Assembly (NCBI GenBank): GCA_035496255.1
Contig: DATJEU010000067.1
Coordinates: 1-64,000, forward strand
Direction of reading: 5' to 3'
DNA from: Gp6-AA40 sp035496255
GTDB taxonomy: Bacteria; Acidobacteriota; Vicinamibacteria; Vicinamibacterales; UBA2999
Length of the DNA stretch: 64,000 bases
In this document: positions 7,597 through 21,433 of the stretch, one piece after another
How the letters are laid out: every line of letters begins with the position of its first letter
Position numbering within the stretch: position 1 is the stretch's first letter
Translations under genes and position numbers: made by a program
Notes under the pieces: model-generated
The model's database searches: none
Seen by the model: the letters and a program-made list of their open reading frames with translations, nothing else
What the model was told of the DNA's origin: nothing

Positions 7597-8709
7597 ATGG
7601 GACGCACCATGGCCATCGTCGAACGCGAGATGCGGCGGTTCCGCCGCAGCCCGTTCCTGATCGTGATGTCGATGATCTTCCCGCTGGCGCAGCTGGTGGT
7701 CCTCGGCTACGCGTTCGGCGGCAACGTCAAGCACCTGAAGCTGGCCATCGTCGATCAGGACCACGGCCTGCCCGCCGTTCGCGTGAAGGAGCTGGCAAGC
7801 GCCGTGTCGTCGGGCGCGAAGACGATCGACCTCTACGACTACGCGGATCAGGGCGTGGCGATCGCGGCGCTGCGCAAGGGCGATGTCAACGGCGTCCTGA
7901 CGATTCCGCCGGACTATTCGCGCCGCGCGCTCGCGAAGCACGAGCCGCGGGTGGCGCTGATCTCCGACAACACCGACAACTTCGTCTCGGCGACGCTCGC
8001 CGGGACGATGACCAGCATGGTCGCGTCGCTGAATATGTCGCCGATCCCGACTCGCGTCGAGGGTGCGCCGGCGCTCGACGTCGTCGAGGTCTATCCGTAC
8101 GTCCCCTACATTCAGTACCTGCTGCCGGGGTCGATCACGATGTCGATCTTCATGATGGTGATGATCGGCGGCGGCATCATCTTCATCGACGACAAGGCGC
8201 GCGGCCTGCACGAAGGCTACCTGGTGACGCCGATCACCAAGCTGGAACTGATCGCCGGGTTCAACATTTCCGGAACGATCAAGGCCGTGCTCGCGGGCGT
8301 CGCGATCATGATCATGGGCTCGTTCATCGCCGGCGTTCCGGATCCGCTCAACGCGATGCGCCTGCTGCGCCTGACGGTCGTCGTCACGTTCACGGCGTTC
8401 GCGCTGGTCAGCATGATGTTCATGCTGATGGCGCGCATGAGCGATCCGCTGATGCCGCGCGCGATGTTCGGCCTGCTCAACACGGTGCTCTACTTCCCGA
8501 GCGGCGCCGTGTATCCGCAGCAAGGCTTTCCCGGCTGGATGAAAGGGATCGCCGCGGTCGATCCGTTCACGTACGCGGTGCACGCGTTCAAGAGTCTGGT
8601 GCTCAAGAACACCGGCTTCGACGCCATCGCCGGCGACCTGCTCTATCTCTTCATCTTCTCGATGGTGACGATGGTGGTGGCCGTGGCGCTGTTCAAGCGG
8701 ACACTGTGA
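7597..8709 (+). CDS. ABC-2 type permease
   Basis: 370 residues. An N-terminal membrane helix is followed by a large periplasmic domain (about residues 45-180), then five further helices (IQYLLPGSITMSIFMMVMIGG onward), the layout of ABC2_membrane_3 permeases such as YbhS/YbhR. Only one permease gene is present, so the pump is probably a homodimer. Its stop overlaps the start of the TetR gene (TGATG). Confidence 0.92.
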   Translation: MGRTMAIVEREMRRFRRSPFLIVMSMIFPLAQLVVLGYAFGGNVKHLKLAIVDQDHGLPAVRVKELASAVSSGAKTIDLYDYADQGVAIAALRKGDVNGVLTIPPDYSRRALAKHEPRVALISDNTDNFVSATLAGTMTSMVASLNMSPIPTRVEGAPALDVVEVYPYVPYIQYLLPGSITMSIFMMVMIGGGIIFIDDKARGLHEGYLVTPITKLELIAGFNISGTIKAVLAGVAIMIMGSFIAGVPDPLNAMRLLRLTVVVTFTAFALVSMMFMLMARMSDPLMPRAMFGLLNTVLYFPSGAVYPQQGFPGWMKGIAAVDPFTYAVHAFKSLVLKNTGFDAIAGDLLYLFIFSMVTMVVAVALFKRTL

Positions 8710-9374
8710 TGAGCAGCCGCAGAACGCACGTCGTCACGGCGACTGCGACACCGGCGGATACGCCGGATCTGGAGACGCGCGACCGTCTCCTGCACGAGGC
8801 GGCACTGCTGTTTGCGACGCACGGCTTCGACAGCGTCACCGTCCGCGACATCTGCCAGCAGGCGCACGCGAACCTCGCCGCCATCAACTACCACTTCGGC
8901 GGCAAGGCCGGCCTCTACGCGGAAGTCCTCAACGTCGCGATCCAGACGATGCAGGCGACGACGGAGGAGATTCGGAAGGCGGGCGCGGGACGATCGCCGG
9001 ACCAGCAGCTCGAGGCGGCGATCCGCGTCTTCCTGACCCGCGTGGCGACGACAAAGGACAAGTGGATTCACCAGCTGATGCTGCGCGAGGTGGCGAATCC
9101 GACCGCGGCGTTCGACGCGATCCTGAAACGCGTACTCGAACCGCGCATGGCGTATATGCGCAGCGCAATTGCCGGCATCATGCGATGCCCGGTTTCCGAC
9201 CGCCGCGTCGCCCTCTGCATGATGAGCGTGCAGGCACAACTGCACGCGCTGCTGAACAGCCCGCTGGCGGAGCGGCTGGCGTCGCCACGGCTGACGGCGG
9301 CGGATGCGGACCGCCTGGCACGGCACATCGCGTGCTTCTCCATTGCCGGGGTGCGTGCGATTGCCACAACTTGA
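8709..9374 (+). CDS. TetR-family repressor (CecR-like)
   Basis: 221 residues. The N-terminal helix-turn-helix is clear: ATHGFDSVTVRDICQQAHANLAAINYHFGGKAGLYAEVL. The C-terminal part (about residues 85-215) resembles the DUF1956-type ligand domain of CecR (YbiH). It is the last gene of the efflux operon, as in the E. coli cecR-ybhGFSR locus but at the other end. It likely represses the promoter at 5628-5664. Confidence 0.88.
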   Translation: MSSRRTHVVTATATPADTPDLETRDRLLHEAALLFATHGFDSVTVRDICQQAHANLAAINYHFGGKAGLYAEVLNVAIQTMQATTEEIRKAGAGRSPDQQLEAAIRVFLTRVATTKDKWIHQLMLREVANPTAAFDAILKRVLEPRMAYMRSAIAGIMRCPVSDRRVALCMMSVQAQLHALLNSPLAERLASPRLTAADADRLARHIACFSIAGVRAIATT

Positions 9375-10716
9375 CGAACGTCCGGCCCGGGCCGGTCATC
9401 ACACCAGACCACGACATCAGAAGGGGGCCGGCGGCGCCGGCGGGCGCGTTGCCCGCGCGCTGAAGCACCGTAATTACCGGCTCTTCTTCAGCGGCCAGAG
9501 CGTGTCGCTGGTCGGCACCTGGATCACGCGCATCGCCACCAGCTGGCTGGTCTACCGGCTCACCGGCTCCGAACTGCTCCTGGGCGTCGTCGGCTTCTGC
9601 GGCCAGATTCCGACACTGCTGCTGGCGCCGTACGCGGGCGTGATCGTCGATCGCAGCGATCGGCGCCGGATCCTCATCTGGACGCAGGTGCTGTCGATGC
9701 TGCAGTCGGCCGCGCTGGCGGTGCTGACGCTCGGCCACTGGATCACGGTGACGCAGATCCTGCTGCTGCAGGTAGTGCAGGGGTTGATCAACGCGTTCGA
9801 TACGCCCGCGCGCCAGGCGATGGTCGTGGACATGGTCGAGGATCGCGCCGACGTGCCGAACGCGATTGCCCTCAATTCGTCGATGGTCAACGGCAGCCGC
9901 ATCATCGGGCCGTCGATCGGCGGGATCGTGATCGCCGCGGTCGGCGAAGGGTGGTGCTTCGCCATCGACGCCGTCTCGTATGTCGGCGTGGTCATCTCGC
10001 TCCTGCTCATGACGATGCGCGTGCGCGACCCGCATCCGCCGGGCGTCCCGGTGATGGAGGACCTGCGGGTCGGGTTCCGCTACGTGATGGACTCGGTGCC
10101 GATAAGGTCGGCGCTGCTGCTGCTGGCGATCGTCAGCGTCGCCGGCATGCCGTACACCGTGCTGATGCCGGCGGTGACGACGCTGCAACTGCACGGCGGG
10201 CCGAACACACTCGGGTGGCTGATGGCCGCCGGCGGGGTCGGCGCGCTTGCCGGCGGGCTCTACCTCGCGTCGCGCGAAAGTGTTGTCGGCCTGGGCCGGG
10301 TGATCCTGGTCGGCACGTTCACGTTCGGCGCGAGCCTGATCGCGTTTTCGCTGACGACGAACGTCTGGCTCGCGGCGGTGCTGCTCGCGTTCGCCAGCGC
10401 CGGCTTCATGACGCAGATGGCCTCGACCAACACGATCATCCAGACGATCGTCGATGAGCGCTTCCGCGGCCGGGTGATGGCCTTCTACACGATGGCGTTC
10501 TTCGGATCCGCGCCGATCGGGAGCCTGCTCGGCGGGGCGCTGGCCGATCGTCTTGGCGCCCCACGGACGATCCTCTGGGGCGGCGTCGCCTGCCTCGCCG
10601 CCGCCGCGTGGTTCGCGGTGATGCTGCCGACGCTGCGGGCGCTGGTGCGGAAGATCTACATCGAGCGAGGGATCATCGCGGCGCCGGATGTGGACCAGGG
10701 GACCACGACGCCATAA
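9355..10716 (+). CDS. MFS exporter (MFS_3/EntS type)
   Basis: About 450 residues with twelve hydrophobic segments. The region begins ALKHRNYRLFFSGQSVSLVGTW and contains the loop GVIVDRSDRRRILIWTQ, both typical of the MFS_3 group that includes EntS and many multidrug or siderophore exporters. The start is uncertain: no ATG lies near the domain, and GTG at 9355 or TTG at 9361, overlapping the end of the TetR gene, are candidates. Residues before the domain are Gly/Ala/Arg-rich and may not be natural. The substrate is unknown. Confidence 0.85.
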   Translation: MRLPQLDERPARAGHHTRPRHQKGAGGAGGRVARALKHRNYRLFFSGQSVSLVGTWITRIATSWLVYRLTGSELLLGVVGFCGQIPTLLLAPYAGVIVDRSDRRRILIWTQVLSMLQSAALAVLTLGHWITVTQILLLQVVQGLINAFDTPARQAMVVDMVEDRADVPNAIALNSSMVNGSRIIGPSIGGIVIAAVGEGWCFAIDAVSYVGVVISLLLMTMRVRDPHPPGVPVMEDLRVGFRYVMDSVPIRSALLLLAIVSVAGMPYTVLMPAVTTLQLHGGPNTLGWLMAAGGVGALAGGLYLASRESVVGLGRVILVGTFTFGASLIAFSLTTNVWLAAVLLAFASAGFMTQMASTNTIIQTIVDERFRGRVMAFYTMAFFGSAPIGSLLGGALADRLGAPRTILWGGVACLAAAAWFAVMLPTLRALVRKIYIERGIIAAPDVDQGTTTP

Positions 10717-10720
10717 GAGG

Positions 10721-10773
10721 GTTCACTCTTCTCAGTTCTCTGTGCTCGGTTCGTGTTCAGGGTTCGGTTCGCG
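10721..10773. repeat. word-cluster repeat, copy 1
   Basis: Contains GTTCACTCTTCTCAGTTCT, GTGCTCGGTTCGTGTTCAG and GGTTCGG in series. It directly follows the MFS stop codon. Confidence 0.75.
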
Positions 10774-11115
10774 ACGTTCGGGCTTCCGAGTGCTGGATTC
10801 TTTGTTCGCATTCAGCCTCGGTTCGACGACGAGGCGGCTGGGCATGCCGGATCGCGTCGCCTATGCCAGCGCCACTTCACCGCGAAGCTGGAAATTGGCT
10901 GGAGCGATTCCCCGCGGCGAGTTCCGTCCACGCGTTCTCGTTGCGATGAGTCAGGCTGTCGTTTTGAGCCGCGTGACAGATGCAGCAACGAGTCAGCAAC
11001 TACTCGCCGCGCCAACGTCAGCATTCGAGCGGAAGCCGATTTCCGGCGCGCAGCATCGGCGACGGCGGCCCGGCATGCCCAGGCGCCGATCGCAGGACGG
11101 CAACGTCACACAAGC

Positions 11116-11164
11116 GTTCACTCTTATGGGTTCTCGGTGCTCGGTTCGTGTTCAGCTTCGGTTT
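11116..11164. repeat. word-cluster repeat, copy 2
   Basis: GTTCACTCTTATGGGTTCTC, GGTGCTCGGTTCGTGTTCAG and CTTCGG in the same order as copy 1, with several substitutions. Confidence 0.75.
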
Positions 11165-11215
11165 GGCGTCGAGGCGGCACGGCGAAGACACACGACGGAA
11201 TCCTTAGACAACGAA

Positions 11216-11388
11216 ACCACGACGGGCACGACGCACACGACGACGAATTCAGTCGTGATAAAGCGGCTGCGGCGGACGATGGCGTGATGCCGTGTGGCGC
11301 CGGCCCGGCACGCCGGCACGGAGCCACGAGCCCGGCACCGATCGATTGATCGTCGTGACCGTCGTGTCCATCGTGATCGTCGTGGTTT
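11216..11388. repeat. opposed CACGACG / CGTCGTG arms
   Basis: AACCACGACGGGCACGACG at about 11215-11233 is nearly the inverse of the CGTCGTGATCGTCGTGGTT-type arm at about 11350-11390. Both arms consist of imperfect CACGACG units. The region could fold into a long imperfect hairpin. Confidence 0.6.
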
Positions 11389-11459
11389 GTCTTTTGTGAA
11401 GGAGGAATCGTCGCGCCCGTCGCGTGATCCGTCGCGTCGTCGTGGCGTCTTCGTGACGG

Positions 11460-13117
<1,658 letters not shown>

Positions 13118-13121
<4 letters not shown>

Positions 13122-14026
13122 ACCAGGAGCTCCCCACGCGCGACGAGCACCGCCTCGCCGCCGACCTTGACGTCAGTGATCACGCCGGCTTCGGAGGCGA
13201 TCGAAATATGAATCCGACTCGCGCGCCCCATCGCGACGCCCTGATCGCTCACGATCGCGCGCGCCTGCTCCGCGGTGACGAGGCCATGCTTCAACAGATA
13301 ACAGCCGAGCGGCCCGCTGGCAATGCCGGTGGCGGGATCTTCGGTGATGCCAAATTCGGGCGCGAACATGCGGGAATAGACAGCGATCCCTGCATCGGCG
13401 CCACGACCATTCAGCGCGAACAGGAAGATCGGCAGTGACACGCCGGCCGCCTTGGTGAACCGCTTGAACGCCCCGGCATCGGACACCGCGCGATCGACAG
13501 CGGCGGCATCGTTCAGCGCGACCAGCAGAAACGGCGCACCGCACGACATCTGCCGGGCCGGCGCGCCTGGCAACAGGTCGTCAACGTTGAGACCGATCGT
13601 CGACGCCACGAGCTCGCGATCGTCGAACGTCGGACCGAACGACGGGTTCGCCTGCGTCATCCACGCAAACGACAGGCGATCGCCGTCCCATTCGAGGTCC
13701 ACCGGCGTCGGCCCGATGTTCAGATGGAAAACGAATCGCTTCATGGCGGGTGTGATCACGCCCGTTGCCGCCAGCGCGAACGTGCTGCCGATGGTCGGAT
13801 GCCCGGCCGCCGGCATTTCCGTCATCGGCGTGAAGATCCGCATCCGGATGTCGGTGCCCGCCCACTCCACGGGCAGGATGAAGGTGCTCTCGGAGAAATT
13901 CATCTCACGCGCGATCCGCTGCATCGCCTGCGTGTCGAGACCGCGCGCGTCGGTGAACACGGCGAGCTGATTGCCCGCCAGCGGCTCACGCGTGAAGACG
14001 TCGTATTGGAGAAAGGTGCGCGCCAT
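13118..14026 (-). CDS. PhzF-family isomerase-like protein
   Basis: 302 residues beginning MARTFLQYDVFTREPLAGNQLAVF, the standard PhzF opening. The motifs NFSESTFIL (with the catalytic-type Glu), AAGHPTIGS and TGIASGPLGCYL (second-half phosphate/substrate loop) are present, giving the two-lobed diaminopimelate-epimerase fold. PhzF homologues are often annotated as phenazine biosynthesis proteins, but most are of unknown substrate and no phenazine genes are nearby. An upstream Met at 14146 is rejected because it lies in repeat DNA. Confidence 0.9.
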
Positions 14027-14043
14027 GAAGGTCAGTGGCTCAC

Positions 14044-14090
14044 GTTCACGCTTCCGTATTCTGCGTGCTCGGTTCGTGTTCAGGTTCGGC
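14044..14090. repeat. word-cluster repeat, copy 3
   Basis: GTTCACGCTTCC, TGCGTGCTCGGTTCGTGTTC and AGGTTCGG in series. The stop codon and last residues (LRRT) of the gene at 14080-14421 lie inside it. Confidence 0.75.
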
Positions 14091-14421
14091 GCAGCCGCCG
14101 GCCGACGGCGAGGCCCAGGTGATACGCGCCTTCCTGCTGCAGCCACACGTGGCGCGCGTGGTTGTCGGCCAGCTCCACGATCAGCAGGCGCTTGTCTTCC
14201 GGGAGTGCCGCCGCGATCGATTCCACCAGTTGCTCCTGGCGCTGCACGTCAACCGGCGCGAACACCTCGTCGTCGTGGATGGCCTCGAGCAGTGCCTCGT
14301 ATTGGTTCTCGCACTGCTCCTCGGCGTCGGAAAACGAGGGAACGTGACGCAGCTTGCCATCCAGTTCCAGCTTCTCCGCGCAGGCGTCGGCGAGTTCGAG
14401 CAGTTCTTCGGAAGTCGGCAT
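14080..14421 (-). CDS. hypothetical acidic protein
   Basis: 113 residues, starting MPTSEELLELADACAEKLELDG, rich in Glu and Leu and predicted mostly helical. No signal or membrane segment, and no family recognised. The gene lies 53 bp upstream of the PhzF gene on the same strand and is probably co-transcribed. Its last residues (RRLRRT) and the stop codon are provided by repeat DNA, so the original C-terminus may have been different. Confidence 0.65.
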   Translation of the reverse strand: MPTSEELLELADACAEKLELDGKLRHVPSFSDAEEQCENQYEALLEAIHDDEVFAPVDVQRQEQLVESIAAALPEDKRLLIVELADNHARHVWLQQEGAYHLGLAVGRRLRRT

Positions 14422-14455
14422 CCCGTTATGTTAGCGGGCGCGGCAAGATCAGGGC

Positions 14456-14563
14456 CGGCGATATGGGGGCCGGGGCTAAGGCCGGGCGCTGCGAGGTTCA
14501 ACGTTGTGAGCGCGCGTTTCATCTCGCGACACGCGTGAGACACGTACCTCAGAAATCTGAGGC
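14456..14563. repeat. palindromic fragments in a spacer
   Basis: GGCCGG-type fragments around 14453-14490 resemble type A palindromes but are degraded. CCTCAG-aaat-CTGAGG at about 14548-14563 is a perfect 6-bp hairpin. No gene is seen from 14422 to 14642. Confidence 0.45.
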
Positions 14564-14642
14564 GGGCGACGCTCTCGGTCGCGTGTTTTCCCGGGCAATC
14601 CGGTTCGCGCCCCTGAGCGCGACAGCGGGCCCGTGTCTTGCT

Positions 14643-14855
14643 ATGGCCACGGGCACGATGAGCGCCACGATCCTGATGGAAAGAATTCGCGGAGAATTTC
14701 TGGAAATGCCCGGCCTGCAGCTGACGCTGCCGCAGGCGCAGAAGCTATGGGGCCTCGACGCCACGGACTGCCGCCACGTGATCGACGCGCTGATCGAAGC
14801 GTCGTTCCTGCGCTGGACGCCGTCAGGAACGCTCGTGCGCGCGACCCGCAACTAG
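14643..14855 (+). CDS. small winged-helix-like protein
   Basis: 70 residues. The core EFLEMPGLQLTLPQAQKLWGLDATDCRHVIDALIEASFLRWTPSG has the pattern of a small winged-helix domain (helix, turn, recognition helix, hairpin). I recall similar short proteins in acidobacteria, without a known function. It is convergent with the HemD-like gene, overlapping its last 33 bp. Confidence 0.6.
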   Translation: MATGTMSATILMERIRGEFLEMPGLQLTLPQAQKLWGLDATDCRHVIDALIEASFLRWTPSGTLVRATRN

Positions 14856-15665
14856 TTCCGCCGCCTCGCGCACCAGGAAGCCCATCTTCGGGTGCGACGG
14901 TTCGAGTCGCGGTGGAATTCCCTGCTTCACCAGCTCCTCACTCGTCGTCGGGCCGATCGACGCGACCACGATGCGCCGCAGTGCCTCACGCGCGGCGGCC
15001 GCGAGCTGCATCGCCTCGGCGACCTGCATCAGGTGCACGGCCTGCGTGCCGGTGGTAAACAGCACCACGTCGATCTCTCCCGCGACGAGGCGACGGATAG
15101 CGTCTCGCAGGGGTTCGAGGTCTTCAGGCAGCGACCACTGATAGACAGGCACCCGTGTCACCAGCGCGCCACGCGACTCCAGCCCCGCGATGAGCTCCGG
15201 ATTGCTGGCGCCGTATTCCTGGACGGCCACACGGGTGGCGTGGAGGACATCGGCACCGGCCGTGTCAAGCGCGGCGAGCAGGTCACGCCACGTATTCGGC
15301 TCAGGCGCCGTGACCCACGCCGGCACGTGCAATTCACGCAACACCGCCAGCGGCTTGGGTCCACGGACGGCGACACGGACACGCGTCAGCGCATCGACGA
15401 ACGCATCACGCGCCTGACACACCCGGTCGGCTACGTCGATCCACGCGCGCGCCCCTACCCCGGTCAACAGGATGACGATGTCGAAGCCGCCAGCGATGAG
15501 CGCGCGTACCGCGTCCGCGGCAGCCGTGTTCGATTCGAGCGGAACCTCACGCATCGACGGCGCCGACACCGGCACGCCGCCGTAGGACGAGACGATTGAC
15601 GAAAGCTCGCGCGCGCGCCGGCTTTCGAGCACGAGGACGCGTGCTCCTCGAAACGATGGATTCAT
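14823..15665 (-). CDS. hemD: uroporphyrinogen-III synthase-like protein
   Basis: About 280 residues from MNPSFRGARVLVLESRRA. It has the two-domain HemD pattern (GGFDIVILLTGVGARAW in the first lobe, IDVVLFTTGTQAVHLMQVAE in the second, GPTTSEELVKQG near the end). HemD cyclises hydroxymethylbilane to uroporphyrinogen III, the precursor of heme and of the siroheme needed by NirB. No other tetrapyrrole gene is nearby, and the sequence is only moderately typical, so a HemD-domain regulator is an alternative. Its start follows a GTTGGGA heptamer array that supplies a GGGAG-like ribosome site. Confidence 0.75.
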   Translation of the reverse strand: MNPSFRGARVLVLESRRARELSSIVSSYGGVPVSAPSMREVPLESNTAAADAVRALIAGGFDIVILLTGVGARAWIDVADRVCQARDAFVDALTRVRVAVRGPKPLAVLRELHVPAWVTAPEPNTWRDLLAALDTAGADVLHATRVAVQEYGASNPELIAGLESRGALVTRVPVYQWSLPEDLEPLRDAIRRLVAGEIDVVLFTTGTQAVHLMQVAEAMQLAAAAREALRRIVVASIGPTTSEELVKQGIPPRLEPSHPKMGFLVREAAELVAGRAHERS

Positions 15666-15669
15666 GACC

Positions 15670-15806
15670 ATTCCCAACTCCCGACACCAACTCCCAACTC
15701 CCAACATGCGATGCCTTGCCCAACTCCCAGGTGCGTGTCGGGCACGTTTGGGAGTTGGCGTCGGTTTTGGGAGTTGGCTTCGATTCGCAGTTGGGAGTCG
15801 GGAATT
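15670..15806. repeat. AACTCCC heptamer array with inverted arm
   Basis: The left part (15670-15730) consists of imperfect AACTCCC units (CCAACTCCCAACTCCCAAC). The right part (15747-15805) carries the reverse complement (TTTGGGAGTTGG, twice, then GTTGGGAGTCGGG). It fills the 153-bp spacer between the amtB stop and the HemD-like start on the same strand. Confidence 0.9.
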
Positions 15807-15818
15807 ACCGCGTAACCG

Positions 15819-17051
<1,233 letters not shown>

Positions 17052-17175
17052 GGCACACCTCGGATAGGCACGTACGTCACGGTACGCAACGGGTCAGGTC
17101 ACGGAACGCGGCGTCCGAGGCGGCGTCGTGGGCGCCCCAGCCGGAGATCGCTTGGGATTCGCGGGGATCCTATAA

Positions 17176-17202
17176 CAAAAAGGCCCGCCTGAAGGCGGGC
17201 CC
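17176..17202 (-). terminator. rho-independent terminator
   Basis: On the minus strand, stem GGCCCGCC/GGCGGGCC with loop TTCA is followed by a T-rich tract (TTTTTGTTATA). It is placed 24 bp after the stop of the molybdenum hydroxylase large subunit gene. Confidence 0.85.
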
Positions 17203-17225
17203 GACGTATTCCCGATTCCTGTGCC

Positions 17226-19475
<2,250 letters not shown>

Positions 19476-19487
19476 CGCAATTGCTCC

Positions 19488-19982
19488 TTACTTCTGCGCC
19501 ACGCTGGCGGTTTGCGTCGTGCGCGCCGGCATCGCCGCCGCGCGCTTGATCGCCTGGCGGATGCGCAGGTAGGTGCCGCACCGACAGAGGTTGCCGTTCA
19601 TCGCCTGGTTGATCGCCGCATCGTCCGGCTTCGGATTCGACGCAAGCAGCGCCGCGGCGCTCATGATCTGGCCGGCCTGGCAGTAGCCGCACTGCGGCAC
19701 GTCCACTTCTTCCCACGCCAGTTGCAACGGATGCGTCGCGTCCGGCGAGAGGCCTTCGATCGTCGTGATCTTCGCGTTGTTCGCGAGCGTGGACATCATC
19801 GTCTGACACGAGCGCTGGGCGCGTCCGCCCACGTGCACCGTGCAGGCGCCACACTGGCCGATGCCGCAGCCGAACTTGGTCCCCTTCAGATTCAAGACGT
19901 CGCGCAGTACCCACAGCAGGGGCATGTCGCCGGGCACATCGACGGTCTTGCTCTGGCCGTTGACGGTCAAAGTGAAAGCCAT
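19488..19982 (-). CDS. [2Fe-2S] subunit of molybdenum hydroxylase (IorA type)
   Basis: 164 residues. The plant-type cluster motif CGIGQCGACTVH with a following Cys, and the second cluster motifs CGYCQAGQIM and CRCGTYLRI, are intact. It carries electrons from the molybdenum site of the downstream large subunit. The C-terminal tail (RAAAMPARTTQTASVAQK) is short; there is no signal peptide, so export would be by hitchhiking with the Tat-bearing partner. Confidence 0.92.
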   Translation of the reverse strand: MAFTLTVNGQSKTVDVPGDMPLLWVLRDVLNLKGTKFGCGIGQCGACTVHVGGRAQRSCQTMMSTLANNAKITTIEGLSPDATHPLQLAWEEVDVPQCGYCQAGQIMSAAALLASNPKPDDAAINQAMNGNLCRCGTYLRIRQAIKRAAAMPARTTQTASVAQK

Positions 19983-20093
19983 ACGTTTAACTCTCGGGGT
20001 GAAAGGGAGATCGCCGGAAACTCAGACGCGCTATTAGACAGGAGGAACAGGCCCGGCGCAAGTGCAGGGACGGGGCGCAGAAGCACCGGCCTT

Positions 20094-20187
20094 CGGCCGG
20101 GGGCGGGTCTGACGACCCGCCCCTACGAAGGGTGGGGCGAGCCTTGTCAGGCTCGCCAGAGGACCCGACAGGGTCCCCTGACCGACG
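20094..20187. repeat. cluster of palindromic elements, types B and C
   Basis: GGGCGGGTCT-GACG-ACCCGCCC (20101-20123) is followed by a type C element: GGGGCGAGCCTTGTCAGGCT (from 20133), then GGACCC...GGGTCC. The 22 bp at 20132-20153 are identical to 53070-53091 inside the second moeA gene. It lies between the divergent hydroxylase and transglycosylase genes. Confidence 0.85.
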
Positions 20188-20227
20188 CGGCCACGGTCTC
20201 GCCACGCCTAGACCGCATAATGGCTCT

Positions 20228-21433
20228 GTGCAGGTTCGCGCACTGGCGATCGTGGCGGTCATCACGCTGATGCTCGCGACAGGTGTGCGCATCAGCGCGC
20301 TGCCGGACGATCAGGACGCACCGGCCGCGCCAGCGACGGCTCCGGCGCCGGACACGAGCGCCGACCAGCCGTCGCAAGCGCCGGTCGAGGAGCGCCTGGA
20401 GTTCTCCGACTGGCTGCGCGATTTCGTCGCCGAGGCGCGGTCACGCGGATTCAGCGACGATCTGGTCGCGCAGACGCTCTCAGGACTCGAGCCGCTGCCT
20501 CGCGTGATCGACAGCGATCGCAACCAGGCGGAGTTGAACCCCGGCTTCGCGCGATATCTCTCCGGCCGCCTGACGCCGACGATGATCCGCAACGGCCGGC
20601 TGATGGCCTCCAGGAACGCGACACTCCTCGGCCGCATCGAAAAGACGTACGGCGTGCCGCGCCGGATCCTGCTCGCCATCTGGGGCATCGAAACGAGGTA
20701 CGGCAAGGCGACGGGACGCACGCCGGTGTTTCAGGCGCTGGCAACACTCTCGTGGGAGGGCCGGCGCGGCGACTTCTTCCGCGGCGAGCTGTTCAACGCG
20801 CTGATGATGGTCGATCGCGGCTACATCGACGCGCGGACGATGACGGGATCGTGGGCGGGCGCGATGGGCCAGACGCAGTTCATGCCGTCGAGTTATCTCG
20901 AATACGCGGTCGACTTCGATCAGAACGGGCGTCGCGATATCTGGAAGTCCACGCCGGATGCGCTCGCGTCGATCGCCAACTACCTGAAAGGATACGGATG
21001 GGCGGCCGGACTCACGTGGGGTCGCGAAGTGCGCGTACCCGATGCCGCGCTTGCCACGATCACGGAGACGATCCCGAAGCGGCCGGAAGGGTGCTACGCG
21101 ATCCGCAACATGACCGAGCGCGTGCCGCTCGATCGCTGGCGCGAGCTCGGCGTCACCAACGTCGACGGCACGCCACTGCCGAGAGCCGATGCCAGCGCCG
21201 GGCTCGTCGACGTCGGCGACCGGAAGTTTCTCGTCTACCCGAACTATGACGCGATCCTCGGCTACAACTGTGCGCATTACTACGCGTTGTCGGTCGCGTT
21301 GCTTGGCGATCAAATCGCGAGCATCAACTCCCAACTCCCAAAGCCCAAAGCACAAACGTCACAGACACGAAGCACGTCATCGAGCCGAAAACCAAAAGCC
21401 CAAAGCCGAAAGCCGTCGAGGAGGACCCGTTGA
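20228..21433 (+). CDS. mltB: lytic murein transglycosylase (MltB family)
   Basis: 401 residues from a GTG start that places a signal peptide (VRALAIVAVITLMLATGVRISA) at the N-terminus. The SLT_2 domain shows IWGIETRYGK with the catalytic-type Glu, GSWAGAMGQTQFMPSSYLEYAVDFDQNGRRDIW, and a final YALSVALLGDQI. The enzyme cleaves peptidoglycan glycan strands in the periplasm. The last 37 residues (SINSQLPKPKAQ onward) are low-complexity and encoded by heptamer repeat DNA, so the C-terminus has been extended. The stop overlaps the next gene by TTGA. Confidence 0.9.
   Translation: MQVRALAIVAVITLMLATGVRISALPDDQDAPAAPATAPAPDTSADQPSQAPVEERLEFSDWLRDFVAEARSRGFSDDLVAQTLSGLEPLPRVIDSDRNQAELNPGFARYLSGRLTPTMIRNGRLMASRNATLLGRIEKTYGVPRRILLAIWGIETRYGKATGRTPVFQALATLSWEGRRGDFFRGELFNALMMVDRGYIDARTMTGSWAGAMGQTQFMPSSYLEYAVDFDQNGRRDIWKSTPDALASIANYLKGYGWAAGLTWGREVRVPDAALATITETIPKRPEGCYAIRNMTERVPLDRWRELGVTNVDGTPLPRADASAGLVDVGDRKFLVYPNYDAILGYNCAHYYALSVALLGDQIASINSQLPKPKAQTSQTRSTSSSRKPKAQSRKPSRRTR
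21328..21420. repeat. heptamer array within the transglycosylase 3' end
   Basis: CAACTCCCAACTCCC is followed by AAGCCCA and AAGCCGA units with a period of about seven. It is read in frame as a Lys/Pro/Ser-rich tail. Confidence 0.8.

Larger units (their letters stand above)
10717..11459. other. 743-bp gene-free region made of repeats
   Basis: No credible gene. It holds two copies of a 50-bp word cluster (10721-10773 and 11116-11164) sharing TGCTCGGTTCGTGTTCAG, and a pair of opposed arms built on CACGACG (about 11216-11250) and CGTCGTG (about 11350-11388). The same word cluster occurs at 14044-14090 and 29022-29070. Frames crossing the region give Arg/Ser-rich nonsense. Confidence 0.75.

Noticed and set aside
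10717..11459. Several Arg/Ser-rich open frames
   Set aside because: They cross word-cluster repeats, lack starts with ribosome sites and match no family.
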